Below are positions 11,816 to 22,894 of a stretch of DNA of 64,000 nt, piece by piece. Within the stretch, counting starts at the first letter, position 1. The number at the start of each line of letters is the position of its first letter. Origin of the DNA: Tenebrio molitor (Eukaryota > Arthropoda > Insecta > Coleoptera > Tenebrionidae); the NCBI RefSeq assembly GCF_963966145.1, contig NC_091049.1, positions 17,856,001-17,920,000 of the forward strand, written 5' to 3'. The notes below the pieces were generated by a model. That model worked only from the letters and a program-made list of their open reading frames with translations, did not search any database and was not told the origin of the DNA. The position numbers and the translations under genes were made by a program.

Positions 11816-12527
11816 GATAGGCACGTTTCGCCCCCACCGTTTAGCCGCAACCATTTCGCCCCTCCGGCGTCGATTCGCCCCCAAGTGATGCAGTATATTT
11901 TTGAATTAGATTCACAGTTTATGTTAATTTCTACTCTTGTTTTATGTACTTGTACATTTTAAAATTACATATTTTATATAGATGGCATTATTTGACATAT
12001 TGAAACGACCATTATAGTATGACTTCCTGTTATATGATTATGAGAATATAATACATTGAATATTGAGCCAATCGTTGCTTCTTAAATTTAAAATATTGAC
12101 CAATAGGACCTTGTCCATAGTGACAATACGCGACTATTATCGATTTGGTATTAGCTAACTTGCTTTTGTTTCACTTGTCAAATAAAATAATTTAGAAAAG
12201 TCAAACAAACGTCAGATACATTTTTTAAGTGTGTTACGCGCATTTCCAGAAAGAAAAAGCACATAATGACTCGTTGGGGTAAGTTTTTTTACTTAAATGT
12301 GCATCTGTGGTCCTTATTTTAATTTATTATATTCTCTTCCTAAATATAATTCGTGGTACGCTTAAGAATAGATAATTATTTAAAACAACTTCGTAACCGC
12401 ATCAACAAAAACAGAACACTTCGAAATTATTGCAACTTTTAGAATCTATTAATTTTGTATCTAAAGGAAACTGAACTTCACAATCGAACATAAAGCTTTG
12501 TATGTAATTCGTACATAATTAGGCTTT

Positions 12528-12610
12528 GTGAACTCGCCCTATATTTATTAGCCTCGCTCGCAAGCTCGCTCTGCCATAAACTCTAGGGCTCGTCCACAAA
12601 GACCTATACA
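12528..12610. repeat. Hairpin with CTCG-rich loop
   Basis: Arms CTTTGTGAACTCGCCCTATA-like and complement near 12585-12607, loop GCCTCGCTCGCAAGCTCGCTC. One of many such hairpins in the window. Confidence 0.55.
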
Positions 12611-12621
12611 TATTATGCACA

Positions 12622-13662
12622 GTGTGGAATAAAATGATTTTCATCTAGTTACCTTTGCATTACCCTTGTAAAAATACGAAACGCCGCTCTACAAAAAAAA
12701 GAAAGCCTAACCTCAAAATATACAGTATGTCCCCGGATTGAGTTTACAAGAGGGGAAAAAATTTCATTTTTGATTTTACGCTAAAACTTCAGAGGATTAA
12801 CATTTTTTGCTTCATTTGAAACCCCCAATTCTGTTATTAAAAAGTCTTTTTCAACACAGAGGAAGACTTAACATTAAAATCAAAGAAAAAGCAGAAAAAA
12901 TATTTTCCTTTTTTTTTGAAAAAATCAAATGATAATTGAATATAAAACTATTCTATTAACTATGCGCCGTTTTCTGTACATAATTCAATCCTGTATCGAA
13001 GTTTAAGCTTCTGAATACCCATGCCTGATGCATAACTGTTGGGAAATTTTTCATGAAATTTTGTAATTATGTGACAAAAACCGGTCCAACATTGGATTAA
13101 ATGAATTCTTTGTTCTAAACACAACATTTTGAAACAGTAATAATTTGTTTGTCAAAAAACCAGGCCAATTGTAATAAAATTTATAACATAAAAATTAATT
13201 CAAAGTCCAAATTTTAACAAAAAATGTTAATTTAAGAATACAGTGTATCAATACTGAAATTTTAATAACGGCAATGGCGGTTTCAGATGAAGCAAAAAAT
13301 GTTATTCCTCTGAAGTTTTTACGTAAAATCAAAAATAAAAATTGTTTTCTTCTTGTAAACTCAATCCGGGGACATACTGTATATCCAAATTTCAAATGTG
13401 ATTTATTACGAAGGGATGATATAAATGCAAAGTTGAGATTGAAATTAAAAAGAAGCTAACAAAAGCAAGTCACAGCTGGTGTTGAAAGTGGCCACCAACG
13501 TTTGTTAATTCAATTTTGTAAATTGTAACAATTGTCAATTCGATTGATGACATTTATTGACAGAACTAATAGTTCATTTCAAAAAAAAGTAGAGCGGTGC
13601 AGGAATATTTACATGTGCAAAAATTCCAAAGCAAACTAAATGAAAATCATTTTATTCCACAC
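12622..13662. mobile_element. Inverted-repeat element carrying a nested MITE
   Basis: Outer arms GTGTGGAATAAAATGATTTT (12622) and complement ending 13662, plus inner matches GCCGCTCT / AGAGCGG. The 657-bp element 12723-13379 lies inside, splitting what was originally a palindrome of a few hundred bases. Confidence 0.65.
12723..13379. mobile_element. Non-autonomous TA-inserting DNA element, 657 bp
   Basis: Begins CAGTATGTCCCCGGATTG and ends with its complement, flanked by TA on both sides (12721-22, 13380-81). The terminal inverted repeats extend ~115 bp with scattered changes (for example CTTCAGAGGATTAAC and its counterpart). TA target and CAG start indicate the Tc1/mariner superfamily. Confidence 0.8.
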
Positions 13663-14587
13663 TATACTTGTTACATAAATAGCTTTTTCGTTCATAAAAA
13701 ATACTCTCTTCACGCACTTAATATAAAAATTACTATTTCCGTATACACTCCTAATTCACAATTAATTCAAAGAACACATTTATTACATTCGCAACAAAAG
13801 AAAATTTCTAGTTTTGAATTATTCCAATTTTAACATTAATAAATACCTCTTTATAATAGTAAACTGTCAACAAACATCTGGTGAGAACTTCCTAGTAATT
13901 CTTAAGTCCTTAAAAGGTACCATAAAAAAACTAACCCAAGTCAATATCTTTTGTGAAAGTGCTCGTCCAATTTAATAATAAATCATAGCTGAATTTTGCA
14001 CTTTAATATCAAATTTCATTTATTTCAAAAACCGGTGATGTTTTCATGATTTCAATGACACCAAATTTTTCCTAGATGTTTGAAAGAATTCTCAGTGAAA
14101 AATTATGTAAATCAATGTAACCGTTATTGAATTAAAATGAAATATTACTTACAGCGATACACAATCATTCCTGAGTTTTTTGAGAATTCCAAATCAATTA
14201 GAAGTGGATGTTTTCCATCGGGTGCTAAATGTCAGTGTTAAATGTGATGTCATTTGAATCTAAATCCACGTTTTGCATCAAAATAAACTATTGAGGGAGT
14301 AGATTATTATTGTAACAAAATTTGGGAGACAATTTGGAATTTTCAATGAAATGACGTTACTTCATCAATGCCAACCCAATTCCATTAAAATTAAAGTCAA
14401 TTATTTTATATTTTAAATAATAAGACAAATTATCAATTATTGTTTGCGTCGAAAGAGTCGAACAGAGCAGTACCATCAGCAAACCTACGCCGTTTTTTGT
14501 TCACTAGAGAGGTAAATTCGTATTCTTATTTGAATAATCCTGTATAATATGAAATTGTGTCGGAAAAATTTTCAGATTGTGTGAGAA

Positions 14588-14683
14588 TTTGTTGCATAGC
14601 AATTTATCGAGTGACATTGTTAAAAAAAAACGAGTCGTAGACGAATGGTTTTTGACCAATGTCACGAGATAAATTGGCAACAA
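14588..14683. repeat. Hairpin, ~30-bp stem
   Basis: TTTGTTGCATAGCAATTTAT...GTGACATTG pairs with CAATGTCACGAGATAAATTG...CAACAAA around a loop with ACGAGTCGTAGACGAATGG. Confidence 0.65.
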
Positions 14684-14939
14684 ACTAGAGTACTTATATC
14701 AATCGTAAAATTTTACCACGAATGGTATTCGGAGGACTATTTGATTTGATTGGACCATACGGTCTGGAAAAACTTTGATTAGATCAAAGGATTATTTTAA
14801 TTTTTCCAGTTGAAATTTATTAGTCATTGTTGAGTGACGGAATATGATTGGTTGAAACAACTATGAATGAAATAGTTATTTCCATTCCGAGAACATATCT
14901 AACAAAAAAAAAAAAAAAAAAACAACCAAATAAGTACAT

Positions 14940-15314
14940 ATGTCGTTCCTATCGTCAGTTATGATAGAGAGTGCATACAAAAATTATAATGTTTGCAGTT
15001 TGTCGGAATTTTCCGACTTCCTTCCGATTTTTTTTTTTCCTGAAAACTTTCAAAACGAAAAAGTAATTACGCATTTCCATCGTTCGAATCCAGAGTTATG
15101 GTCTTGAGTTCATACAAAAGTCCTATAGACAAAAGCACTTTCAGTTTTTCCCAAATTTTCCAATTTTCCGGGCAACATTTCCGATTTTTCTTTCCCTAAA
15201 AACCTCATTCGGACTATTACGAACAATAAAAAAACATTTTAAAAAATTAGCCAAATCGGTCCAGCCGTTCTCAAGTGATGCGCTTACCAACAAACAGCAT
15301 TTTATTTTTATTTA
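14940..15314 (+). mobile_element. Non-LTR retrotransposon 3' UTR
   Basis: Ends with the block AGCCAAATCGGTCCAGCCG, TTCTCAAGTGATGCG and CCAACAAACA leading into a T/A-rich tail. I recognise this as a common 3' UTR core of insect LINEs. A 19-base A run at 14897-14915 just upstream may be the tail of another insertion. No ORF is retained. Confidence 0.55.
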
Positions 15315-15316
15315 TA

Positions 15317-16009
15317 CAGGGTGTTTTCGAAGTTGAGGCGGTGCTTGTAACATGAGGTACTATACATGATTCTTAAGAATTTTAGCCTAAATCTTCTTAG
15401 TAAAATGTTTGTATTAACGGAGATAATTGATTGGATATTAGAGTTTTCGCGTTACGTTCCGTTAAAATAACCGGTACGCTATTCGCGAGCAATTACCGTA
15501 ATCGCTTATTGTAATAATGAATCAGTTACGCTATTGCCTAGCAACGCAAGCGTTAACGTACACGGTTATCTGTCCTGTCTATTTCTCCGCTGTACTAGAT
15601 TAATAATTGACGTGGCCCAGGATGGTGTCTTTCTGGAAATCGCTCTGCGTACTCTCTGGACGCCGCAGTTGCATTCTGATAACGTGATGACATTGCCCAT
15701 ACCTTAGCAACATATCTGTGAGCTCATTATTTTCGTAATGATGAAGCCATTTCGACTAATTAATTAGATGACAACTCTGACAGTAGTTTTGATTAATGAG
15801 CATGGATCATTTGATTTTTTTTTGTCAATTCTAATTTCTAACAAATCAGCGCAAATTTGAGCAGGACCGGTTTAAAAAATTAAAAAAAATTAACTTATTG
15901 TATCTTCATTGCCGTACACATTTTACTAAGGTGATTTTTGCTAAAACTCTTTAGAACAACGCATACTATCACATGTTAAAAAGAACGCCTCAACTTCGAA
16001 AATACCCTG
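15317..16009. mobile_element. TA-inserting DNA element (CAGGGTG family), 693 bp
   Basis: Starts CAGGGTGTTTTCGAAGTTGA and ends with the near-complement, flanked by TA duplicates (15315-16, 16010-11). A second copy, 585 bp, is at 49018-49602; this one has about 110 extra bases near 15446-15570 containing CGCGTTACG and CGTTAACG patches. Non-coding. Confidence 0.85.
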
Positions 16010-16271
16010 TATAATGTAGATAGATTTCGGAGCCGAAACGGTCGGGGGTGAAACTGTACGGGGGTGAAACATCCTGGGGCAAAACGGCAGGGGCCAAACA
16101 GTGGGGGCTGAACGACGGGGGCGAAACGTCACATGACCAGGTTTATAAAAAAAATAACCAATTAAAGAAGAGTGTTTTGGTGAATACTTGATATTTGTTG
16201 AATAAGTTTTTAATTTGTTTCAAAATTACTGTAAGATATTTAATTTTGAATGTTTATTTTAGACGGGACAG

Positions 16272-19200
16272 ATGGATGAAAAAATTCCAAATACCAAACT
16301 GATCAATTATTTTGAAATTAAACCCATTGAAGGTAAGTGCATGTATACCACATTTATACCGGGTGTCCACTCCCAAAGTCGAACATAGGCAATTAACATT
16401 ATGCATTCAGTTTATAGGTATTATGCCATTATTTCTATACATCAAAGAATTAGGCAGAATATAGCCTAAGGGAGTCCGTTTCGGTTCAGGGACGCGAGGG
16501 TCGCGGGTTCGATTCCGACCCAGGGCGAAATTAAAAAAAAACAAATAAAAAAAAGACTATATTCTGTCTCGTGATTCGGAAGTCACGTTAAGCCATTGGT
16601 CCCGGTCTATTGAGTTGGTCATCATGCCCCTCATAGATTTGTAAACCAGTCCTAGACTGTGTAACAAATTTTATTTTATTTTTATTGAAGTAATTAACAG
16701 TTTAAGTAGTTTTTATTGTAAATACTTTGAAAAAATTACAATACTAAACAAAGATAAAATTACAATAAATTTTCAATTAACCCCCGTTTTGAAATAAAGA
16801 ATACCCCAATCTGTTATGAAAAGCATTTCTTACACGGGCTGAAATGCACGGGACGGCCTTCTTGTTGGAACCAGATTTCCTGATTTTCTCTTGCAACTTC
16901 TTCAAATGCAGGTCCTACCCTAGTTACTAATAAATCTAAATAATTTGCTGGATTTAAATTTCCCTCTATTTCAAATGGACCAATAATATTGTTATTAAAA
17001 TTCCCAGCCCAAGTATGAATTTTTAAGGATACTGAGTTCTAGTAGGAATATTAACTCGAGGGTTTTCCTGAGATCAGTATCTCGTGTTTTGAACATTTGG
17101 TTTGTTATTTAGTGTAAAACTACATTCGCCTGTGTAGCAAATTGCCGACAGAAAGAGACGATCCTCGTTAGCACGCTCCTGCATTTCATAACAGAATGTA
17201 CTCCTACTTTCTTCGTCAACAGCAAAAATATCTTAATGACGCTGTGCTTTGTAAGGATGATATTTGTATTCCGTATCCGCAATTTACATAAACCTACTTC
17301 AAGAAAAATTCGTCTTAAACTGTATGTTGGGTCCAAATTTACCATCGCCAAAATACGTTCTTGAATTTAGCAATAAAAATATTATTACTTACCACCCCTA
17401 CCTTCTGATTCTACAGAAATATTTGCACATTTTTGTCCAAATTTGTGAATAGATCTAACAGAATTAATTATTAATAGGTATAAAATAAACATAGCACCTT
17501 CAATCTTATTACATATTATATAGCATCATTTGAAGGGCAATAATTTCATCTTTCTATTCACATGAAAATGCAAAATCAAAATCAATATCACATGAAAATG
17601 CAAAACCCGGAAGTTATTTTAATTTTGGGAATAGATAAATTGTTGAGGGTTACATCTGGGGAATAATGAGGTTCTTTGAATAATTTAAAGCAAAATAAAC
17701 ACATAAATAATTTTTCCGTTGACCGCTTGTTAATTTCAATATGAATGAATTATTTTGTCTAAATTATAGTGTATTAATGGACCTCATTAATCAACGATTT
17801 TTCATTAATCAATGATTTTTGTGATTTTGACGTTTTGATGAAATTTTGATGTATAAACAACCTCGAACATGCATTGTTTGCACTTACCAACACTGCAGCA
17901 GCTAGTGCATCAGGGTTTTCTATATTTTATGGCTCCATAACTGCACAATTACGAATTCACTTTTTCAAAAGCCGACATTTTTGGTTATAATTCGCCTGTC
18001 ATATTTTTCAAAAGTAACTAGGTTTCCTTAGCAACCGTGATTTTTACGTGAAATTGAATGTGAATGGAGTTGACGTCTTCTGACAATATTTCTGAAAAAG
18101 TGAATAGAAAGTGTTGAAAAATTTTAAAATGGCCTACCCTGAGGACAAAAAAAGGATGAAGATATTTATAAGGTGTCATCTTTATTTGGCTTTAATGTCA
18201 ACATTTGTGACCAAAAAAAAAAAAGTTTGCGCTCAACGAAAAAATTTTGTAATCAACTCTTTAGTTAATGGGCGATTAATAATCTCAACTGTTAAAGCCA
18301 CTCACTCGCTACACTCGTTCGTGCTTTAAACAGTTGCGATTATTAATCGCCTTCATTAACAAACTAGTTTATTAAATAACTATTAAGAAATTAGTGTTAT
18401 AATCTTCGGTTGAAAATATTAACCTTTCTTCTCTGATTTTTAGAAACTTTTCTTCACTGGGTAAAGCTATTGACGGTCAAATTATTCAACAACAAACACT
18501 ACCGACGTATCAGATTCTTCGTACTCATTTTCCACATTTCTCTAGTTTGTGCGAATATTTATTTCTATATAAGAGTCTTCGACGCAGATTTCTTTTTCCA
18601 ATATATTACTAGTTTTCTGGGTCTGACCGGGGTTAGTGCCATTTTTATTTTTGCTACTTTATTATAGTTTCTCTTGCAGTCAGTGTTTTTCAACATGTCT
18701 TTCTTTTTATCCGAGAAAGAAATCGGCGTCCTGGAAAACACCATTTATTCCTGCTTTTGGTCACCGTCTAGCACTACTAAACAAGCAAAAGAAAGCATAA
18801 GGAAAAACTGCAAATACGTAACATATATGGTCATTCTTAACACTTCTCTGGGTATCTTAGGTGGTATCGTAATTTTCCCAATTGGCAAAATGGCAGATCA
18901 TCAATTTGCGATGGTCTTCTTTCGAAGATATCTGCCCAGCTTTCGTTACCTTCTCGATATCATCTATTTTTTATCATTCATTGTTACTGGACATACCATA
19001 GTGAATTGGGCAAATATGATGGCTTATTATTGTTGCCACTCAAAGTGCCAAATGACCTTAGGTATAGAAGTAGCTAAGTATCTGTGTGCCAAATATGAAG
19101 ATCAAGATGACGATTCACTCTTCTACTCTAAAGAATATCAGCAAGTCATTAAAGAGAGAATTCGATTTATTATCTTCAGACACATCGAACTTCTAAGGTA

Positions 19201-19910
19201 ATCTATTTATAACAACGCATTAATATTAAGATGTTTCACTTGATTTGTTAAGGATGTATAGAATTGTTTCTGGTGTGGCTACCGAACTTCTACCACTGCT
19301 AACCCTGGGAGGAATTGCAATGTGTCTTTGTGAAATGAGTTATGTCTATTTAATTGTGAGTATCTCTCCTCTAAAACTACCGAACAAAAGTTTTTTTGTA
19401 AAATTTGTTTCTATTTCTCTACTCACTTACGGAACTACCATTAGTTCAATATAAAAAATTAAATAGGTATCTAACTTTACAGGAGAATGATTTATTCCAC
19501 TGGCGCTATCTCCAACTATTTATTTGGGGCATTACTTCACTTCTTACCACCATATTATTTATACAATCTGGACAGGAATTTGAAAATCAAGTACATTTTA
19601 CTTTTCCCATATTCTTCCAATTATTATTATTATTTTTTTAGACTGGGGACTTGTACTCTGCGATATATGACATTCGTTGGATAACTTTCAATGAAAGTAA
19701 TAAAAGATCGATAAATATTTTTCTAACAATGACGCAAGTACCAGTTAGAATTAAATTTACCGATTTAGTGTCGGTTAATTACGAACTAGGCATGAATGTA
19801 AGGAATTGACTTGAGATATATTTTTTACCAAATTCTTTTTATTGCAGATAGCAAGAAATATATATTCTTTTACCGCTATTTTCGCAAGAGCACACAATTT
19901 TAGTATCTAA
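16272..19910 (+). CDS. Odorant receptor OR2 (7tm_6), complete, 398 aa
   Basis: Odour-gated channel subunit of the insect OR family. My model joins 16272-16332, 18444-18631, 18680-19197, 19253-19355, 19483-19590, 19642-19797 and 19848-19910 (1197 nt, all GT-AG, all phases consistent). Exon 1 encodes MDEKIPNTKLINYFEIKPIE and ends with one base of a Glu codon that exon 2 completes. It sits after a TTTTAG acceptor, which suggests a further 5' UTR exon upstream. The 48-nt intron 18632-18679 removes an in-frame TAG; its donor is GTTAGT. Hydrophobic segments fall near residues 44-63, 70-93, 133-155, 178-206, 266-290 and 297-320, with a C-terminal YSFTAIFARAH region. Length is typical for the family. 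Intron 1 (2.1 kb) holds a SINE, a transposase relic and a hairpin. It is intact and probably functional; the ligand cannot be deduced. Confidence 0.88.
16456..16665 (+). mobile_element. tRNA-derived SINE, copy 2
   Basis: Box A-like TAGCCTAAGGG at 16462-16472 and box B GGTTCGATTCC at 16506-16516, same 44-base spacing and same body as 5675-5893. It lies in OR2 intron 1 in the sense direction and ends in a T/A-rich tail. Confidence 0.85.
16770..17420 (-). pseudogene. Mariner-type transposase relic in OR2 intron 1
   Basis: On the - strand: IHTWAGNFNNNIIGPFEIEG, then LNPANYLDLLVTRVGPAF, then ENQEIWFQQEGRP, typical of the catalytic core of IS630/mariner-type transposases (the second Asp region reads QQEGRPVHF). 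Frame breaks and stops occur, and the C-terminal NPxDFFLWG part is missing. It is antisense to OR2. Confidence 0.6.
18245..18360. repeat. Hairpin with CTCGCTACACTCG loop
   Basis: Arms GTTAATGGGCGATTAATAAT and ATTATTAATCGCCTTCATTAA with an inner pair AACTGTTAAAG / CTTTAAACAGTT; loop CCACTCACTCGCTACACTCG. It lies about 80 bases upstream of OR2 exon 2. Confidence 0.7.
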
Positions 19911-20919
19911 AGATATAAATACAATAGTTCTTATTATTCACGGCTAAAGGATGACACTCTATTACGTTTAATAATGTTTCACAAGCACACTGACGAAATT
20001 TTTTGTCTTGTTCACATGTCAAGACAATCTGTTACTTCACAAAAGTAAATTCAGATTAAAAAATCAGTTTGCACAACTTCTTAAAAGTAATTTTTAAAAA
20101 TATGCATATTTTAGATGGAAAAAAGCCAGTGAGAACGATTATTTTGTCTTTAAAAGTATTGGTAAAAGTTTATTGAAACTGAAAAGAAAATAATCGATGC
20201 GAGGAAAGACACCACAAACAAACAAAAAATCAAGGGCAAAATCACATGGTAGTGGTAGAACAGAATTTTTATTATTTAAAATAATAACTATTTTTATAAA
20301 AGTTATCTTAACCAGACTCTTTTGCAATTAAAAACAAATCATTCTTGTGTGTGCAATTAACGAAATTTCGTCATTTACTTAAAATGTTTTTAAATAAATC
20401 AACATTTTATTTCCGTTAAGCAAAGAATTGAACAGAAGAAACATACATAGTGTTAAAAACTTGAATTCGCTTAAAATATGGGTTCACAAAGGCTGCTCGA
20501 ACATCTCTAGTGTTGTCATAATTCTGGTCTTGTTATTTATATATTGTAGCAGAATTTTATGTGCGTATTGTGCCAATCATCATCGTCATGACTACTAACA
20601 GGAAGAATCCTCCTAACTGCAAATGTTGGGCGGAACAATAGAGGAAATCTAAAGAGCAATTCTCCAAAAAAAAAGAAAAATATTCTGCATGATGCTTCTA
20701 ATTTCTGCCATACGGCAAGGAAAGCTTGACAATTTAAAGTGACGATCTTTGAAAAGAAATACCTATTTTGTGTCTAACTTAACCATCAATGATTCCACTT
20801 GGTTACACAAACTGTAATACACTAATCCGTAGGAAAAAAGAGCCACTTGTTTGTTTTGTTAAATTTGATTTCTGAGACAAAACACACCGATAAAATGCGT
20901 GTCCAACGAGATAAACTCG

Positions 20920-21172
20920 TTTATCCATTTTCTTCTTTTATTTGGTTGTAATTGTGAAAGAAGCAACATGAATGTTGATATGATTGGTAGTCCGCAAAGG
21001 CGTAGAGGGTACCTATCAGCAATTGAAGGAACGGCAGCCACTCCGGAACCTTCGACACGTGGAGGAAATCCTTCTGGAAGAGGTGGATCCCCAGGTTATT
21101 CTAAATTTAATTGAAAGTATGCCTTGTCGTTGTACGGAATGTTTGCGAGTTAGAGGAGGCCGTACTTATTAA
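20920..21172 (+). pseudogene. Tc1-type transposase deletion derivative
   Basis: An ATG at 20969 gives MNVDMIGSPQRRRGYLSAIE, the N-terminus of a Tc1-like protein; the - strand relic at 59.4-60.4 kb starts almost identically. About 60 codons later, in another frame, the C-terminal LIESMPCRCTECLRVRGG appears and the frame stops at 21172. The catalytic domain is deleted, which gives a MITE-like derivative of a Tc1 element. The region upstream (TTATCCATTTTCTTCTTTTA) also matches the 60.4-kb copy. Confidence 0.7.
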
Positions 21173-21749
21173 TAATTTTGTATTTTTACTGCTTTTTATT
21201 AATGTTTTCATTTGAAAAATAAAAAACTTCAATACACATTTTTGTATTTAATTTTTTTCCTGAACCCAACGAACATTTACTGTCATTGAATTTTAACTTT
21301 TGCATGCATTCTTTTAGTTTGTTAAAAACGAGATTTTTGCCAATAGTCGTAGAGAAAAGATCGTATTTGTCTCGCATATACAGTGCATTTTTTTTAACTG
21401 TTGCCATAGGGAATTGCATGGTAAAACTTATACCCCCTGTTAACTTTTATTCTGATGAAAATATTCAAACCATTTTTGGAACAAAGTTGGAAGATTTTTT
21501 AAACTATCGGATAGATTACAATTCAATATCCTAAACTGTCAAAAAAGTTGTGAAAAAAATATTTTCTAGCGCGCCGGAATTATAATAGTACGTCGAGCGG
21601 CCGCCAGAATAGCGTCCCTGTCGGCTCAATCAGCACCTGACCATCTCCACTTTTGACTTTTGTCACTTTTATTTAAAAAATAAATAGCGAGATCTCCTCT
21701 AGGCTCCTCGAGGTCAAGTTGGAGTTGCGAAAGTGGAGTGCGCCAAAAA

Positions 21750-21990
21750 TGATAAAACCGAATGCGGGACGGGAAAGGGGGCTTTTTTAATTCACTCCGG
21801 GTTTGATCTCCAAAGTAGCCGGAGGTACGTTACGTACCGCCAACAGCCATTTTGTGACCATGTGCTGTAAAATTACAAGATACATTATTCCTCTAATTTC
21901 TGTAATTTAATTGTAGTCGCGATCTAATTAGTCAAACAGCTTTAGTTCTTTATCGTTTCAAAATAATGGATTAATTTCTTTATCTAATTC
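21750..21990. repeat. Dispersed repeat related to 6.2-6.4 kb
   Basis: TCACTCCGGGTTTGATCTCC and the following ~150 bases parallel 6230-6350 (TAATTG-TAGTCGCG, CAAACA). The neighbourhood 19911-20900 and 21200-21750 is AT-rich intergenic DNA with no gene I can support; a short open stretch at 21286-21534 has no recognisable motif. Confidence 0.4.
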
Positions 21991-22039
21991 TTTAGCTAAT
22001 AGATCATTCCTATTGTGAACGTGTCAATTTAAAAACCTA

Positions 22040-22652
22040 GGGCCGTACCACGACACCGTTATTAAAGTTGTCCTTAACTAAGGCCGTGATTAAAGTAAAC
22101 ATAAAACGATACAGATTTATGCAATTATAACCTGCCAGGTGCCCAATTCTTGAATCGATGGAATTAATTCTCATTGGAAAAATAGGCAATTTTTTTCATG
22201 AGAAATGCAAAAGTGTCAGACGGATTGTTCCGGAGAATTATTTCACCTAGTGTTTATCATGGGAAAATAATTTTTTCGCGAGAAATTCGACTGTCAAATG
22301 TGACACTTTTGTTAATACATAATTGTGTTTGTCAAAGAAAAAAATGGAAGAATTCATTGAAATCCAAATAATGGTTGCCCAAGCACAAAGACTTTATCCG
22401 AAATTAGACCCGTTTGATCCAAATTGTCAACATATTGCATTTTTAAATTCCCATGTGAAATTATTTTCCAAACAGTTCAAGAATACAGATATGAGAACAT
22501 TTTAAATTCCACTGGGAATTCATTTATGGGAAAATATTCTCAAACGAATATTTTCCAGTGATTTCAAGAATTGGGCCCCTGAAAGAGATGAATTCGTCAC
22601 CGAGGTAATTTGAGTCATGATTAAATTTAATAAGGGTGTTGTGATACGGTCC
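22040..22652. mobile_element. TIR element with a second element nested inside
   Basis: Outer inverted repeats GGGCCGTACCACGACACC... and its complement ending at 22652. One outer arm also occurs alone at 51524-51581 (GGTGTCGTGATACGGCCC). Removing the inner element (22141-22576) leaves a short MITE of ~180 bp. Confidence 0.65.
22141..22576. mobile_element. Nested TIR element with a small ORF
   Basis: Ends GCCCAATTCTTGAA and TTCAAGAATTGGGC. Inside, ATG at 22344 opens a 53-codon frame (MEEFIEIQIMVAQAQRLYPK...) to a TAA at 22503. I do not recognise the peptide; it may be the remnant of the element's own protein. Confidence 0.6.
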
Positions 22653-22894
22653 AGTGTTATTAATAGACTTGGTGAAAACACAAATCATTGTTAGCTTGCT
22701 CTTGCATGCTTAATCCCTCGCAAACTGGTACACACCAAATAATTATTATTGAGTGAAAATGCTTTTAGTGAATATGTACCTTCAGAAAAGATATCGTCGA
22801 CGTTTCCCTCTCTATTTTGTACTTTGACTTTGACGTTGCGTTAACATTGCCTATTTGCAAGAATAACTACGAAAATTTTGGCAAACACGTCATT

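Larger units (their letters stand above)
11816..16132. mobile_element. Composite insertion bounded by inverted ~16-bp arrays
   Basis: The left end (11818-11890) has repeats of the form CGTTTCGCCCCC; the right end (16030-16132) has the complement, GGGGGTGAAACTGTACGG-type units about 16 bp long, repeated about six times. The flanks resemble contiguous OR 5' DNA: copy A joins the equivalent of the two flanks closely. Inside are nested elements (12723-13379 and 15317-16009), LINE 3' DNA and hairpins. A fold-back-type transposon is the likeliest explanation; no transposase is seen. Confidence 0.5.

Noticed and set aside
18129..18172. ATG with MAYPEDKKRMKIFIR and a GT as first exon of OR2
   Set aside because: Its end phase (two bases) does not fit exon 2, whereas 16272-16332 fits exactly.
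18632..18679. In-frame TAG in OR2 and apparent frameshift in OR1 at 530-560 as evidence of pseudogenes
   Set aside because: Both fall inside 48-52-nt introns with GT-AG ends in the same phase; spliced frames are continuous.
21286..21534. 82-codon frame ending FLNYRIDYNSIS as a host gene
   Set aside because: No recognised domain, no splice partners, and repeats surround it; insufficient support.
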